Below are positions 30,548-40,385 of a DNA stretch of 64,000 nucleotides, one piece after another. The notes beneath the pieces are model-generated. The model was not told where the DNA came from and did no database searches. It saw only the letters and a program-made list of their open reading frames with translations. A program made the translations under genes and the position numbers. Each line of letters opens with the position of its first letter. Position 1 is the first letter of the stretch. The DNA is from an uncultured Paraprevotella sp. (GTDB taxonomy: Bacteria > Bacteroidota > Bacteroidia > Bacteroidales > Bacteroidaceae). The stretch spans positions 1-64,000 of the forward strand of contig CALUIV010000013.1 in NCBI GenBank assembly GCA_944320775.1. The letters are read 5' to 3'.

Positions 30548-32065
30548 TTAGTCCTGGATCAGGTTTCTACCTGTCATTTCAGCAGGCTGTTCCAATCCCA
30601 TAATATGCAGAATAGAAGGAGCCACGTCAGCCAGGATTCCATTTTCAACCTTAGCATTCTTGTTCTCTGTCACATAAATAAACGGAACCGGATTCAAAGA
30701 GTGAGCCGTATTTGGAGTTCCGTCTGCATTCACAGCATTGTCGGCATTACCGTGGTCGGCAATGATAATGGTCTCGTAACCGGTTGCCTTAGCAGCCTCA
30801 ACCACTTCGTTGACACACTGGTCTACAGCCTTCACAGCTTTCTCGATAGCCTCATAGATTCCGGTATGACCCACCATATCACCGTTGGCGAAGTTCACCA
30901 CGATAAAATCATACTTATCTTCCTTAATGGCAGCTACCAGTTTGTCCTTCACTTCATAAGCGCTCATTTCCGGTTTCAAGTCGTAAGTAGCAACCTTAGG
31001 AGAAGCCACCAAAATACGCTCTTCGCCTTCGTACGGAGTCTCGCGACCACCGTTGAAGAAGAATGTTACATGCGCATATTTCTCGGTTTCAGCCGTATGA
31101 AGCTGCTTCAGCCCCTTGCTGCTCAAATACTCGCCCAGGGTGTTCTGTACGTTCTCTTTCGGGAACAGAATGTGTACTCCCGTAAAGCTTGCATCATACG
31201 GAGTCATGCAGCAATAGTGCAGTCCGGGAATGGTCATCATACCCTGTTCCGGCATATCCTGCTGTGTCAGCACAATAGTCAATTCCTTGGCACGGTCGTT
31301 ACGGTAATTGAAGAAGATCACAACATCGCCTTCCTTGATTGTACCGTCGACAGTAGCATTGTTGATTGGCTTGACGAACTCGTCTGTCACGCCTTCGGCA
31401 TAGCTTTCTTCCATAGCAGCTACCATATCCGTAGCCTGCTTGCCGACACCTTTAACCAACAAGTCATAAGCCTCTTTCACACGCTCCCAGCGTTTGTCGC
31501 GGTCCATAGCATAGAAACGGCCTACGATTGAAGCGATTTTGCAACCGGTCTTGTCGCATTCAGCCTGCAACTGCTCGATGAATCCCTTTCCACTCTTCGG
31601 ATCGGTATCACGACCGTCCATGAAGCAGTGTACATAAGTATGTTCGATACCATATTCCTTAGAGATGCCGCAAAGCGTAAACAAGTGGTCGAATGATGAA
31701 TGAACACCACCATTGGAAGTCAGTCCCATGAGGTGTACGCTCTTGCCACTATTCTTGGCATATTCGTATGCAGCCACAATTTCCGGATTCTTCAGAATGC
31801 TGCCATCTGCACAGGCACGGTTAATCTTCACCAAGTCCTGATAAACGATTCTACCGGCACCGATATTCAAGTGACCCACTTCAGAGTTACCCATCTGTCC
31901 ATCAGGCAAACCGACGTTTTCACCTGAAGCCTGAAGTTCAGACATCGGATAGTTCTGTGCCAAATAATCCATATACGGAGTCGGAGTGTTGAAAATAACA
32001 TCACCCTTACCATGATTACCTATTCCCCAACCGTCGAGGATCATCAAAAGTGCTTTCTTTGCCAT
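30548..32065 (-). CDS. gpmI: 2,3-bisphosphoglycerate-independent phosphoglycerate mutase
   Basis: 505 residues, the usual size. Interconverts 3- and 2-phosphoglycerate in glycolysis using two Mn ions and a phosphoserine. Visible: [10 protein letters not shown] (metal site), [16 protein letters not shown] (catalytic Ser), [27 protein letters not shown], and [12 protein letters not shown] near the end. Monocistronic: a -7 box TAAATTTG lies on the minus strand at 32110-32103 and a terminator follows the stop. Confidence 0.96.
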   Translation of the reverse strand: MAKKALLMILDGWGIGNHGKGDVIFNTPTPYMDYLAQNYPMSELQASGENVGLPDGQMGNSEVGHLNIGAGRIVYQDLVKINRACADGSILKNPEIVAAYEYAKNSGKSVHLMGLTSNGGVHSSFDHLFTLCGISKEYGIEHTYVHCFMDGRDTDPKSGKGFIEQLQAECDKTGCKIASIVGRFYAMDRDKRWERVKEAYDLLVKGVGKQATDMVAAMEESYAEGVTDEFVKPINNATVDGTIKEGDVVIFFNYRNDRAKELTIVLTQQDMPEQGMMTIPGLHYCCMTPYDASFTGVHILFPKENVQNTLGEYLSSKGLKQLHTAETEKYAHVTFFFNGGRETPYEGEERILVASPKVATYDLKPEMSAYEVKDKLVAAIKEDKYDFIVVNFANGDMVGHTGIYEAIEKAVKAVDQCVNEVVEAAKATGYETIIIADHGNADNAVNADGTPNTAHSLNPVPFIYVTENKNAKVENGILADVAPSILHIMGLEQPAEMTGRNLIQD

Positions 32066-32102
32066 AATTTCTCGAATTAAATAAACATTTGTCTTCTGCC
32101 TG

Positions 32103-32110
32103 CAAATTTA
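32103..32110 (-). promoter_or_regulatory. -7 element of gpmI
   Basis: On the minus strand reads TAAATTTG, an exact TAnnTTTG, 37 nt before the gpmI ATG. No clean -33 TTTG is visible. Confidence 0.45.
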
Positions 32111-32171
32111 CGAATATAATTTGAGAAATAACGGACAGCCGAATGATTTTCACACCTTTTTATTTAATCGG

Positions 32172-32498
32172 TTAAACCGGCCGGTCTTTCCCTAATCCGA
32201 CGCGACGGCATTGTATCAAACTCGTCGCAAACCAAACCAGAAAGAGAATACGAACCGGCATGGGAATACAACAAGGGAAAGCTAGAAACAAAAAGGCCAA
32301 TTGTGCATTCAGCAGACGGAGGGCTTGCGACGGAGTTATTTTTTCCTCCAGAATCCTACTGTAAAGATGAGCAAGCGACAAAAGCAACCGACCGTCTGTC
32401 CGTGATGTACGAAGGCGAGATAAACGATTTTGCCGATTAAAAACCTTTGACCGGGTCATCAGATTCCCGGTAGTCATAGTCATTTCTTTTTTCATCAT
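32172..32498 (-). CDS. Small basic membrane protein, unknown function
   Basis: I do not recognise it. From the Met at 32498 it has 108 residues (a longer frame opens at 32531). An Arg-rich first half (RSKVFNRQNRLSRLRTSR) is followed by a short helix and one long or two short hydrophobic segments near the C-terminus (LAFLFLAFPCC and ILFLVWFATSLI), then a basic end. It begins about 65 nt after the WYL regulator stop on the same strand and is probably in that transcript. It may be a genuine small protein, but there is no family evidence. Confidence 0.45.
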   Translation of the reverse strand: MMKKEMTMTTGNLMTRSKVFNRQNRLSRLRTSRTDGRLLLSLAHLYSRILEEKITPSQALRLLNAQLAFLFLAFPCCIPMPVRILFLVWFATSLIQCRRVGLGKDRPV

Positions 32499-32562
32499 CG
32501 TAGTATTATGGGTTAAAAACTGATACCACAAAGAAATGACCGTCTTGTGTCAATCTACGACA

Positions 32563-33471
32563 CTAATCGAACTTTTTTGTTAAAACTTGAATTTTTTCTT
32601 GCAAATACAAACGGAAATCATCCGATTCGAGCACTTCTATATCTTCAAACAAACCTAAAACAAACCGTCCGATTCCCCGATAGTTACATACCCGGATCTC
32701 AAGTATCCAATGATCGGAGTCAGCATCCGGTTTCAGGTAACGTTCTGAAGCCGGATATTCTTCTTTCATCAGATTATAAGCCAGACGTCCCAAACGGAGT
32801 CTGACCGGATACAGCTGTTCTCCGCTGAAATGAAACAAATCCGTGAAAAGACGGGTATGGTGTTCTTCATGGTCCCACAACAGATCCAGTAGCCGCACAT
32901 GCCCGATACGGGCCACCTTGAATGTCTTGTTCTTTCCGCTCCTCACTTCATAACAACGTACTTCGTTATTGTTGTTCAGAAACAGATAAGGTTCCACCAG
33001 ACGGTCGTCCGTCCGGTTACTGCTCGCCGAGGAGTATTGCTCCAACACCACTTGCCGATGTTGCTTGATTGCTTCATAAAGCATCTGCAGATTTTCTGCC
33101 TGATTTTCATCGGAATCAATCCGGTTCAGAATACCAAAATCATAAATCCGTTCCAGTTTCTGCCGTAATCTGCGAGCCTGCACACTGGTGTCGGATAAAG
33201 AATCGAGCACATGACGAAGAGTCAGCGCCTCATCTTCCGTGAAATGCACCAACTGCGTGATTTCCCGAAAAAAAGGCGATGATTTGTCAAGACGATAAAT
33301 CTGTCCCTGCTTGACCACCTCAAAACCGATATCCCGGAACAGCTCCAGATAACGGTAAACCGTCCGTCGGCTCATATCCAGCCGGACGCACAATTCATCA
33401 AGGTCGTATTCACGGTTTTGAGTGAGCAGCACCATCAGGCGCAACTGTCTTTCAAAAGTTCCTAATTCCAT
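32563..33471 (-). CDS. WYL-domain transcriptional regulator (HTH_11 type)
   Basis: 302 residues. N-terminal winged helix (LMVLLTQNREYDLDELCVRLDMSRRTVYRYLELF) and a central WYL-type Sm-like domain beginning near residue 150 (VEPYLFLNNNNEVRCYEVR). The eponymous Trp-Tyr-Leu is changed to Arg-Cys-Tyr here. WYL domains sense nucleic acids or nucleotides in several bacterial regulators, often linked to DNA damage or phage defence; I see no such genes nearby, so the target is unknown. Confidence 0.85.
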   Translation of the reverse strand: MELGTFERQLRLMVLLTQNREYDLDELCVRLDMSRRTVYRYLELFRDIGFEVVKQGQIYRLDKSSPFFREITQLVHFTEDEALTLRHVLDSLSDTSVQARRLRQKLERIYDFGILNRIDSDENQAENLQMLYEAIKQHRQVVLEQYSSASSNRTDDRLVEPYLFLNNNNEVRCYEVRSGKNKTFKVARIGHVRLLDLLWDHEEHHTRLFTDLFHFSGEQLYPVRLRLGRLAYNLMKEEYPASERYLKPDADSDHWILEIRVCNYRGIGRFVLGLFEDIEVLESDDFRLYLQEKIQVLTKKFD

Positions 33472-33551
33472 AGTTACTGTTTTTTCTGAACAACAGGCTA
33501 ATCATTCGTCTTGAATCCGAAATCAACAATCGGATGAGAAACACACTTCAT

Positions 33552-34172
33552 TCAGCCTTTCATCTGATTCTCCTCGAAGAGTTCCAGCTGTCCGTTGCCC
33601 AACAAGTTAAACGACATACGGTGATAAGGCGTTGTACCAAACTTGCGGATAGCCTCCCGATGTACCTTGGCCGGATAACCTTTGTTCCGGTCCCAATGAT
33701 ATTGTGGATACTCGGCATGAATCTGCTGCATATAATCGTCCCTGTAGGTCTTGGCCAAAATGGAGGCTGCCGCAATACTCATATATTTTCCATCGCCTTT
33801 GACCACTGTCGTATGGGGGATATCCGGATAAGCCTTAAAACGGTTTCCGTCAATCAACAGGGCTTGCGGACGAAGTTTCAACTGGTCTATTGCCCGATGC
33901 ATTGCCAAAAAAGAAGCATTCAGAATATTGATTTCATCAATCTCGGCCGGCCCGACCACACCCACTGCCCAGGCCAGAGCATCACGCTCAATTTCCACGC
34001 GCAACTGATAACGTTTTTTCTCACTCAATTTTTTCGAATCGTTCAAAAGTTCATTATGATAGTCTTTAGGCAGAATGACAGCTGCCGCATAAACCGGACC
34101 GGCCAGGCAACCCCGCCCAGCCTCATCACAACCAGCTTCTATAAGATCCGGATCAAGATAAGGTAATAACAT
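33552..34172 (-). CDS. rnhB: Ribonuclease HII
   Basis: 206 residues from ATG 34172; the open frame runs 31 codons further up (34265), but the family starts as [25 protein letters not shown] shortly after this Met and the extra part is hydrophobic and unlike it. Cleaves RNA in RNA-DNA hybrids, including single ribonucleotides. The catalytic DE of [12 protein letters not shown], the later Asp of LLIDGNR and the Asp of [20 protein letters not shown] are present. Confidence 0.95.
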   Translation of the reverse strand: MLLPYLDPDLIEAGCDEAGRGCLAGPVYAAAVILPKDYHNELLNDSKKLSEKKRYQLRVEIERDALAWAVGVVGPAEIDEINILNASFLAMHRAIDQLKLRPQALLIDGNRFKAYPDIPHTTVVKGDGKYMSIAAASILAKTYRDDYMQQIHAEYPQYHWDRNKGYPAKVHREAIRKFGTTPYHRMSFNLLGNGQLELFEENQMKG

Positions 34173-34336
34173 AAGAAAAAAATAAAATGCACATTTAATC
34201 TGCAATATTCGCAAAAAAACGTGATATCTGCAAACTGTATTTCGTCTGATTGATTCTAAACACAAAAATAAACAATACCTCTGATTTTATCTTCCGAAAA
34301 CTCGTACAACAGAAAAAAAACACGAACTTTGCAGCT

Positions 34337-35251
34337 ATGATTACTGTAATACTGTTTCTTTGGTGCAGCGCCGCAATCGGTTATGCACTCCGACGCTGGC
34401 CCTGTAAGTGGGTCGGTGCCATCTTGGGTTATATACTCTGGTTGCTCCTTTTCTTGCTTGGAGTCGATGTCGGTCGCAATCCGGAACTGATCCGTTCGCT
34501 CGGCACATTAGGTCTTCAGGCGAGTCTGGCAGCCATATTGACCGTATTGGGCAGTTCCATAGCCGCCCTCCTTTTCTGGCGAAGTCTCCAGTCTAAACGG
34601 ACCATGCAGATGGGGACTAATCAAGCAACGGCTCAAGTTTCTCTCTGGCATCAGATGAAAGACAGCCTGATTATTGTCTGTTTCTTCGCCTGTGGCTGTC
34701 TTGCCGGCTACACCGGGAGTATTCCGCAACTTCCAACCGAAAGTGGTTACTATACGCTTTGCCTGCTGATGGGACTGGTCGGTTTTACAATCGGACAAAA
34801 TAGTGAAATCCGACAAAGTATACGACAACTGGATCGCCGGCTGATGCTCCTGCCTTTGGTAACCGTCGTCGGAACATTGGCCGGTATTGCCTTCACCATC
34901 CTAATCATCCCTCAATACCGCCTTTCAGAATGGCTGGCTGTAGGTTCCGGATTCGGCTATTATTCGCTTTCGGGTATTCTCGTCACAGAAGCCCGGGGTG
35001 CTGAGCTGGGAACACTGGCCCTGCTGACTAACATTTTGCGCGAGATCATGACACTTGTCGGTGCTCCCCTGCTCTGCCGTTGGTTCAGTCCATTAGCTCC
35101 GATTACATCAGGTGGCTGCACGACCGAAGATACCACCCTGCCTGTCATTGCCCGGGTCTGCGGCTCACAGTTCGTACCGCTCAGTATTTTCCACGGACTG
35201 ACCATTGATTTTGCCGTTCCTTTCCTTGTTTCATTTTTCTGCACCATGTAA
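34337..35251 (+). CDS. lysO: Lysine exporter LysO family (DUF340) protein
   Basis: 304 residues from ATG 34337; the frame opens earlier (34250) but that part overlaps the rnhB upstream region and has no family resemblance. Eight or so membrane segments. The C-terminal half has the LysO marks: GFTIGQNSEIRQSI, WLAVGSGFGYYSLSGILVTEARGAELGTLALLTNILREIMTL. E. coli LysO (YbjE) exports L-lysine. The promoter -7-like GAACTTTG ends only 6 nt before the ATG, so the message may have almost no leader. Divergent from rnhB. Confidence 0.87.
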   Translation: MITVILFLWCSAAIGYALRRWPCKWVGAILGYILWLLLFLLGVDVGRNPELIRSLGTLGLQASLAAILTVLGSSIAALLFWRSLQSKRTMQMGTNQATAQVSLWHQMKDSLIIVCFFACGCLAGYTGSIPQLPTESGYYTLCLLMGLVGFTIGQNSEIRQSIRQLDRRLMLLPLVTVVGTLAGIAFTILIIPQYRLSEWLAVGSGFGYYSLSGILVTEARGAELGTLALLTNILREIMTLVGAPLLCRWFSPLAPITSGGCTTEDTTLPVIARVCGSQFVPLSIFHGLTIDFAVPFLVSFFCTM

Positions 35252-35288
35252 TGGAACCGGAACCCTATTTCCGTTCCCAAAAATAAAT

Positions 35289-35325
35289 GCCCCCTAAAAT
35301 CCGTATGAGACGGATTTTAGGGGGC
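35289..35325. terminator. Bidirectional terminator between lysO and the large protease gene
   Basis: Perfect 15-bp inverted repeat (GCCCCCTAAAATCCG at 35289-35303 with 35311-35325) and a 7-nt loop, between two convergent genes. Confidence 0.85.
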
Positions 35326-35371
35326 GCTTTATCACTCGTCTTTATTCTAACTTTTTGTAATAATCAGTCAT

Positions 35372-38300
35372 CTATTTTTCAGCATCCATCAGACTTCCCC
35401 GATGTAAAAGGATACGGTCTATCGCAACACCACTCCGGCCCGACATCTGGAAAAGGAATCCTAATGATACAACCGACTCTTTCTCCAATACAAACGACAG
35501 ATGACGATCGCTGAGTGGACAGGAAGCCAACAAAGCATCCGGCTGATCAAAATCTGGCATGTGTTCACCAAGCGCGACTGCCATTTTTGAGGCCCCCGCA
35601 GCAAATCCCTGTGCCGGTACGAAAGAAAATTCATATTTACCCCGAGGCAGACGGATCTGACAATACATCTTATGATTTTCCAATACCGGAGCGAAACCAT
35701 CCCAACCGGTATATACACACAGCGCGTCTTCCTTATTCTTATCCACATACATCCCCGTGATGATGCTGTCGTTATCTACCGCATTTTCTATAATCCAACG
35801 CTCGGCCTGCTGATACTCCGATGTCTGACCTTCCTTTGATTTCAAATTTACTGTTCCTTCTTGATCAAATGCCCGGAAACGTTTGGCATCTTTAATGTTC
35901 ACACTCGCTTTTCCTGAAGCAAACGGACGCTGATTCTGAGGTAACACCTGGTCGGAAAGATCCGTAAACGGACAAGCCACATCCAGACAGAACACCCCTT
36001 TGGAAGCCCCCCAGGCATCACCGTCCGGACCGAAACCGTGACGGATACCCAAACCTTGTCCCGTCAGACGATCAATTACGGCACCACCACTCTGATTAAA
36101 ATCATAATAAGCCATCAGTCCATGTTCTTGTTTCATCCGCTGCGGTTCGGCAATCGGAGCGTTCGCATAACGGGTTAACAGCGTGTCCGGCAAAGCCTGG
36201 TTCCACAAACGGAATTCATCTACGATGGCATTCATCGGATGCTGCTCACCACCCAACACAAAACGATTGGTCTGCGGCAATGTTGTAACAACCCGACGCG
36301 TACGTGGCATACGCAAAGAATCAGCACGTACCAGAGAACCGTCCCGATAGAAACGTACCTCGCCTTTATGGAACTGAACGGCATAATGATGCCATGCACC
36401 GGGTTGCACGAATCCGGCACCGGAAGCAACGGCAATACTATCCAGTTCGAAACGCATATTACCATCAGCCGAAGCCCACAACTGCCAGCCTTCTTTTCCA
36501 GTTCCGATACCCGATGTAGCTCCCTGAGCCGAAGCATCCATCCACCAGTCTACAGTCAGTGCCTCACGTGCTGCTTCCCAGCTACCCTTCGTTTCTACCG
36601 ATGCTGTTCCATTTCCAAAATTCAAGCCATTCTTACTGTCAGCAGCACAAACCACCAAAGCTCTTGGACGCATATATTTACGGGCTCCCTTTTCATTGGC
36701 TGCCTCTAAAGTAACGTCGTAAACACCCGGAGCATCCAGACGCAAGGTTGCCTTATGACCTTGTGCCCGCAAAGAAGTTTTCCGACTGTCCAGACTCCAG
36801 TTCCACTTGTTGGGAACATATCGGCTACGGTCTGTCAAAACCACTTCTTCGCCAACAAGAATCACACCGGAAGAAAGATCGAAAGCCGGTTCCGGCGCAA
36901 CCTGTTCCACAAAGATACGCTGAACAGAACGTCCGACTCGTTTTCCATCGGCATCCTTCACCCGCAATTTTACTTTATAGTAACCTGATTTTGGATATAC
37001 GGTTGCGGCTTGTTGCGTATAAGCCTTTTCGAATTCTGCACCAGACATAGTCCATTGATAAGCATATCCACCTACCGGATGTTCCGGCAAGAAACTGATT
37101 CGTTCGCCGGCAGCTACAACCGGAACTGAAGCACGAAAATCAGCAGAACGCACCGAACGGACTACGGATAACGTTTTCCGAACGGACAAGGTATCCCCAG
37201 TAAATGTCGATGCCCGAAGAACGATTTCATAATCTCCCGGACGGACATAACACAATTGGATATTCTTGGATGTCCGTGCCGAAACAGAAGCTTCGGGAAC
37301 ATCCCACACAAAGTCTTTTATGAATGAGCCGCAACGTGCTGAAACCGGAATGACCTGCCCAGCACAAAGCATCCCGTCGGGAACGTCGATGGCCAGAAGG
37401 CGTTCGTCGTCGTGCATCTTCCAGCCTGTTGCCTGTTCCGGAAAATCTTCATCAGCTAAAGCAAAATCTCCAAACGAAGCCAGTTCAGCATGATGACCAC
37501 CGGCAAAATCTCGCCAGAAAGTCTTGCCGCCCTGTTTAAACAACTGCCCCTTATAATAAGCCAACAAACCGGACGGCATTCCCGCACCGGCATAGCGCCG
37601 ATACATCGCCTGGCGAATCTGTTCTGCGCTTCGGGCTTCTTTCCAAATGCGTACTTCCGACAACATTCCGTCAAAACCACCTGCTTCATTCACGGCAAAC
37701 GGCCAGTGGCCGAATCCACCCAATCCGCGACGATTTTTTGCACGTACCCCGCCGACTGGCTCTCCGTCGACAAATACCGTCAGGCTGTCCTGACGCACGA
37801 CAAAAGCAAAATGATGCCAACGGTCCGTATCAATCAGTCCCGGACGGGAATCGAAGCGGCTGTAGCCGTCCCAACCGGCCGAAAGCGAACCATTGTCATT
37901 CGCATGAATCAGAAAACGTCCCCATCCCGGACCGGCACTCTGATTCCAATCGCGCCAGCTGTCGGGTTTCAGCCAATATTCTATCGTAGCCTCAGGATAA
38001 TTGGTTGAGAAAACATCTGGAACCGTAAAACCACTCCGATGCAACGCCAGAGCTGCTCCCGGACGGTCGCCCGTAATATCCGGACGGAATGTAGCGGAAT
38101 AAGCCGAACAAACCGTATCCGAAACCGTCTCTTTCACACCATAAGGTACAGCCCCCTGATACAGTTTCCGACTGTCGGTCCGATATAAAGCGGCAACCGA
38201 ATAAGAAGCCGTCACATCACCGCAAGGATAGTGCAATGTCGACAATCCAAGCGTATCCGATATACCTTTATCTGTACGTACCACATAAGCCATCAACGGA

Positions 38301-39769
38301 TAATGAGATTTCTGAGGAGCATCCCAAGCCAACATATGGCCATCCTCGATACGCACATTACGAGGTGCAAAAAACGGCTCTCCCCAAACCACGGCCGACA
38401 GGATGGTCCGTTGTCCCTGGTTGCGGATGGTTATCTGAAAACCATCCGTCAACAGGGTTTCCACCCCATTCCGGTCATACTCATAATCCACCACGGCACA
38501 ACGGTAAACACTACCCGTACCGATAGCTCCTTCTTTCGATTCTATTATAAAGAAATATTTCAACGGGCGGTGTGTATCGAATTCGGCCGACAGATCCGTC
38601 AGGTCATAACCGAAATCCATCGGCTCACCATGCAGTTTTCCATCTGCCCATTTTCCGAGCATCGGAGTCTGCGCATCCATACCCAAAGTGGCCTGACGGT
38701 TCCAGCGTCCGTCCCCGGCAAATTTGAAGTGTTCCATTTCGACCGTACGTTCGGGTTCAGTGGCAGCCGTATCCGATGCAATGCCCACCGTCAGTTTCAG
38801 CTCGCTTCTTCGCGAATAATCCATCAGCAGACGAAGCGTACGCATCGGCCGGTATTCTTTCCGCACATGATAAAATTCCGGGTGCCAAGCCCCTCCTTCC
38901 TGTTGCCGTACCGGAAAACCGTATTTATACGGACAATAGATAAAGCCTTTGTTAGCCCATCCGTTTCCCCAGGAATTGACGATGATCCAGGCGCCACACT
39001 CATCCTTATCCCGCTCACCGTAGACCTTATTACTGTCCAGATCGAAGACAATCCGGTCGTCATAGCCGACAATGGTCAGGGCATGGTCCACCCCATCCCC
39101 CCAGCGGGTCACGTATTTTTGTCCGACCACCCCGGCTGCCCGGTTTCTTCCCTGCGGATCATCAGCTATTGGCCCCTGCTTGCAGGCACTGGCCACACCG
39201 ATACCGCAGATACCGCCTACACCAAACGAATTGTCACCCTGATGATTCCACAACCAGTTTTTTACATACTCACGCCCCTCTTCCGTATCAACGCCATAAG
39301 GCGAAAAAGAATTGTGCGAAATGCGGTTGAACATCGCCGAATACCATTTGTCATAGCCCTGCATCCAACCGAAATCCGTGTTCGAACAATCCTGATTACC
39401 GAACAGACGGGAATAAGTGGCTCCACCGTAAACGGCCGCATTGGGCACACCATTGGCCCGGGCCATACCTTCCTTTCCGGAATTGCTGTTGGTCAGCAAC
39501 CAGGTGAAGTGGGTGGGATAGATATGTTCCGGACGGTCGGCCGTATCCCGCCGATAAGCGTTCACCTCATGCGTAAACATGTAGCCGATGCGCGAAGCGG
39601 AACCACATGATCCGCCATCCTGATTAAACACTGGAGGAAAATAAGGAGATTCTGCATTATTCACATGATCTGGCCTTACGGACAAGGTATCTACCGACTG
39701 GGCCGACAAAAAGTAAGGCATTAGCGAAACAACAGCTCCAAAGAGAAAGCAAATCTGTTTTCGTTTCAT
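35372..39769 (-). CDS. Large secreted papain-like (C1) cysteine protease with LamG and PKD domains
   Basis: 1465 residues. Signal peptide (ends about SAQS, residue 25), then directly a C1-type peptidase: NQDGGSCGSAS with catalytic Cys55, DHALTIVGYDD with His228, and VNSWGNGW with Asn264, in papain order. There is no room for a propeptide. Later come a beta-rich linker, a first LamG/concanavalin-like domain (about 575-725, TIEYWLKPDSW ... MLSEVRIWKEAR), two PKD-like repeats (about 880-1050, SGYYKVKLRVKDADG and PGVYDVTLEAANEKG), a second LamG (about 1070-1240, IVDEFRLWNQAL) and a beta-sandwich-like end. I see no lipobox and no type IX sorting domain, so it may stay periplasmic or leave by an unknown route. 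Probably degrades host or dietary proteins. Monocistronic. Confidence 0.88.
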   Translation of the reverse strand: MKRKQICFLFGAVVSLMPYFLSAQSVDTLSVRPDHVNNAESPYFPPVFNQDGGSCGSASRIGYMFTHEVNAYRRDTADRPEHIYPTHFTWLLTNSNSGKEGMARANGVPNAAVYGGATYSRLFGNQDCSNTDFGWMQGYDKWYSAMFNRISHNSFSPYGVDTEEGREYVKNWLWNHQGDNSFGVGGICGIGVASACKQGPIADDPQGRNRAAGVVGQKYVTRWGDGVDHALTIVGYDDRIVFDLDSNKVYGERDKDECGAWIIVNSWGNGWANKGFIYCPYKYGFPVRQQEGGAWHPEFYHVRKEYRPMRTLRLLMDYSRRSELKLTVGIASDTAATEPERTVEMEHFKFAGDGRWNRQATLGMDAQTPMLGKWADGKLHGEPMDFGYDLTDLSAEFDTHRPLKYFFIIESKEGAIGTGSVYRCAVVDYEYDRNGVETLLTDGFQITIRNQGQRTILSAVVWGEPFFAPRNVRIEDGHMLAWDAPQKSHYPLMAYVVRTDKGISDTLGLSTLHYPCGDVTASYSVAALYRTDSRKLYQGAVPYGVKETVSDTVCSAYSATFRPDITGDRPGAALALHRSGFTVPDVFSTNYPEATIEYWLKPDSWRDWNQSAGPGWGRFLIHANDNGSLSAGWDGYSRFDSRPGLIDTDRWHHFAFVVRQDSLTVFVDGEPVGGVRAKNRRGLGGFGHWPFAVNEAGGFDGMLSEVRIWKEARSAEQIRQAMYRRYAGAGMPSGLLAYYKGQLFKQGGKTFWRDFAGGHHAELASFGDFALADEDFPEQATGWKMHDDERLLAIDVPDGMLCAGQVIPVSARCGSFIKDFVWDVPEASVSARTSKNIQLCYVRPGDYEIVLRASTFTGDTLSVRKTLSVVRSVRSADFRASVPVVAAGERISFLPEHPVGGYAYQWTMSGAEFEKAYTQQAATVYPKSGYYKVKLRVKDADGKRVGRSVQRIFVEQVAPEPAFDLSSGVILVGEEVVLTDRSRYVPNKWNWSLDSRKTSLRAQGHKATLRLDAPGVYDVTLEAANEKGARKYMRPRALVVCAADSKNGLNFGNGTASVETKGSWEAAREALTVDWWMDASAQGATSGIGTGKEGWQLWASADGNMRFELDSIAVASGAGFVQPGAWHHYAVQFHKGEVRFYRDGSLVRADSLRMPRTRRVVTTLPQTNRFVLGGEQHPMNAIVDEFRLWNQALPDTLLTRYANAPIAEPQRMKQEHGLMAYYDFNQSGGAVIDRLTGQGLGIRHGFGPDGDAWGASKGVFCLDVACPFTDLSDQVLPQNQRPFASGKASVNIKDAKRFRAFDQEGTVNLKSKEGQTSEYQQAERWIIENAVDNDSIITGMYVDKNKEDALCVYTGWDGFAPVLENHKMYCQIRLPRGKYEFSFVPAQGFAAGASKMAVALGEHMPDFDQPDALLASCPLSDRHLSFVLEKESVVSLGFLFQMSGRSGVAIDRILLHRGSLMDAEK

Positions 39770-40385
39770 AGTTTTTAAATGGTTATTAGATTAAATTCTA
39801 GACAAATTTAACCATTTAGTTTTTGGAACGGAAAAAAGAAACAGTATTTAATGGGCTTTTAAAACCATTTAAAAACTTAACTAACAATTTGACACTTTGT
39901 TCGTCTGGCCGTCCAAGAAACGCCATTTTACGTATCCTTTTTCGCTTGTTCGCAAATATTCAAGTATTGAACGCTGTTTTATGATGTAAACAATTATATA
40001 TCTGATATGTACACATAAAATTTAATTCTGGAAAAACATCACAATTAGCAAAAGAAATACCCAAAAAATCCAAAATCAGTACAGAATATTACAGAGACCC
40101 AGACCACAGAAACACGAGTTGGGCATCTCGGCAAACATTCATGCCGAACTCAATATCATCTTTTGGGCTTGAAAACCAAATTAAAAAGGGCCGAATTCTG
40201 TCTATTTATGGCAATACAGACAAAATTCAGCCCTATTTTGATACAAAAAATAATCTGGAATGACCTGATTTTAAAAAAGATCAGGTTAGCAAAAAAAGAC
40301 AAAACGAATCATAGAGACACCAAAAACGACTTTTCGCAATCCATCTGTCAATCCAGCAACCCTTCAATCCAATGATGTAAACGGC
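39770..40385. other. Non-coding region with promoter and stacked hairpins
   Basis: No gene is supported over 616 nt. On the minus strand a -7 box TAAATTTG lies at 39810-39803 for the protease gene. Three inverted repeats follow: GAGTTGGGCAT 40116-40126 with 40141-40151 (one mismatch), a 16-bp pair 40188-40203 with 40218-40233 (two mismatches), and ACCTGAT 40263-40269 with 40280-40286. One of these should end the men operon (stop at 40386), the last being nearest. A 70-codon plus-strand frame at 40163-40375 covers them and is not protein-like. Confidence 0.55.

Noticed and set aside
35287-35514. Small plus-strand frame starting MPPKIRMRR
   Set aside because: It begins in a terminator hairpin and runs antisense into the protease gene.
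38231-39610. 459-codon open frame on the plus strand
   Set aside because: Lies wholly antisense to the intact protease gene, has the composition of a reverse-strand shadow and no recognisable domain.
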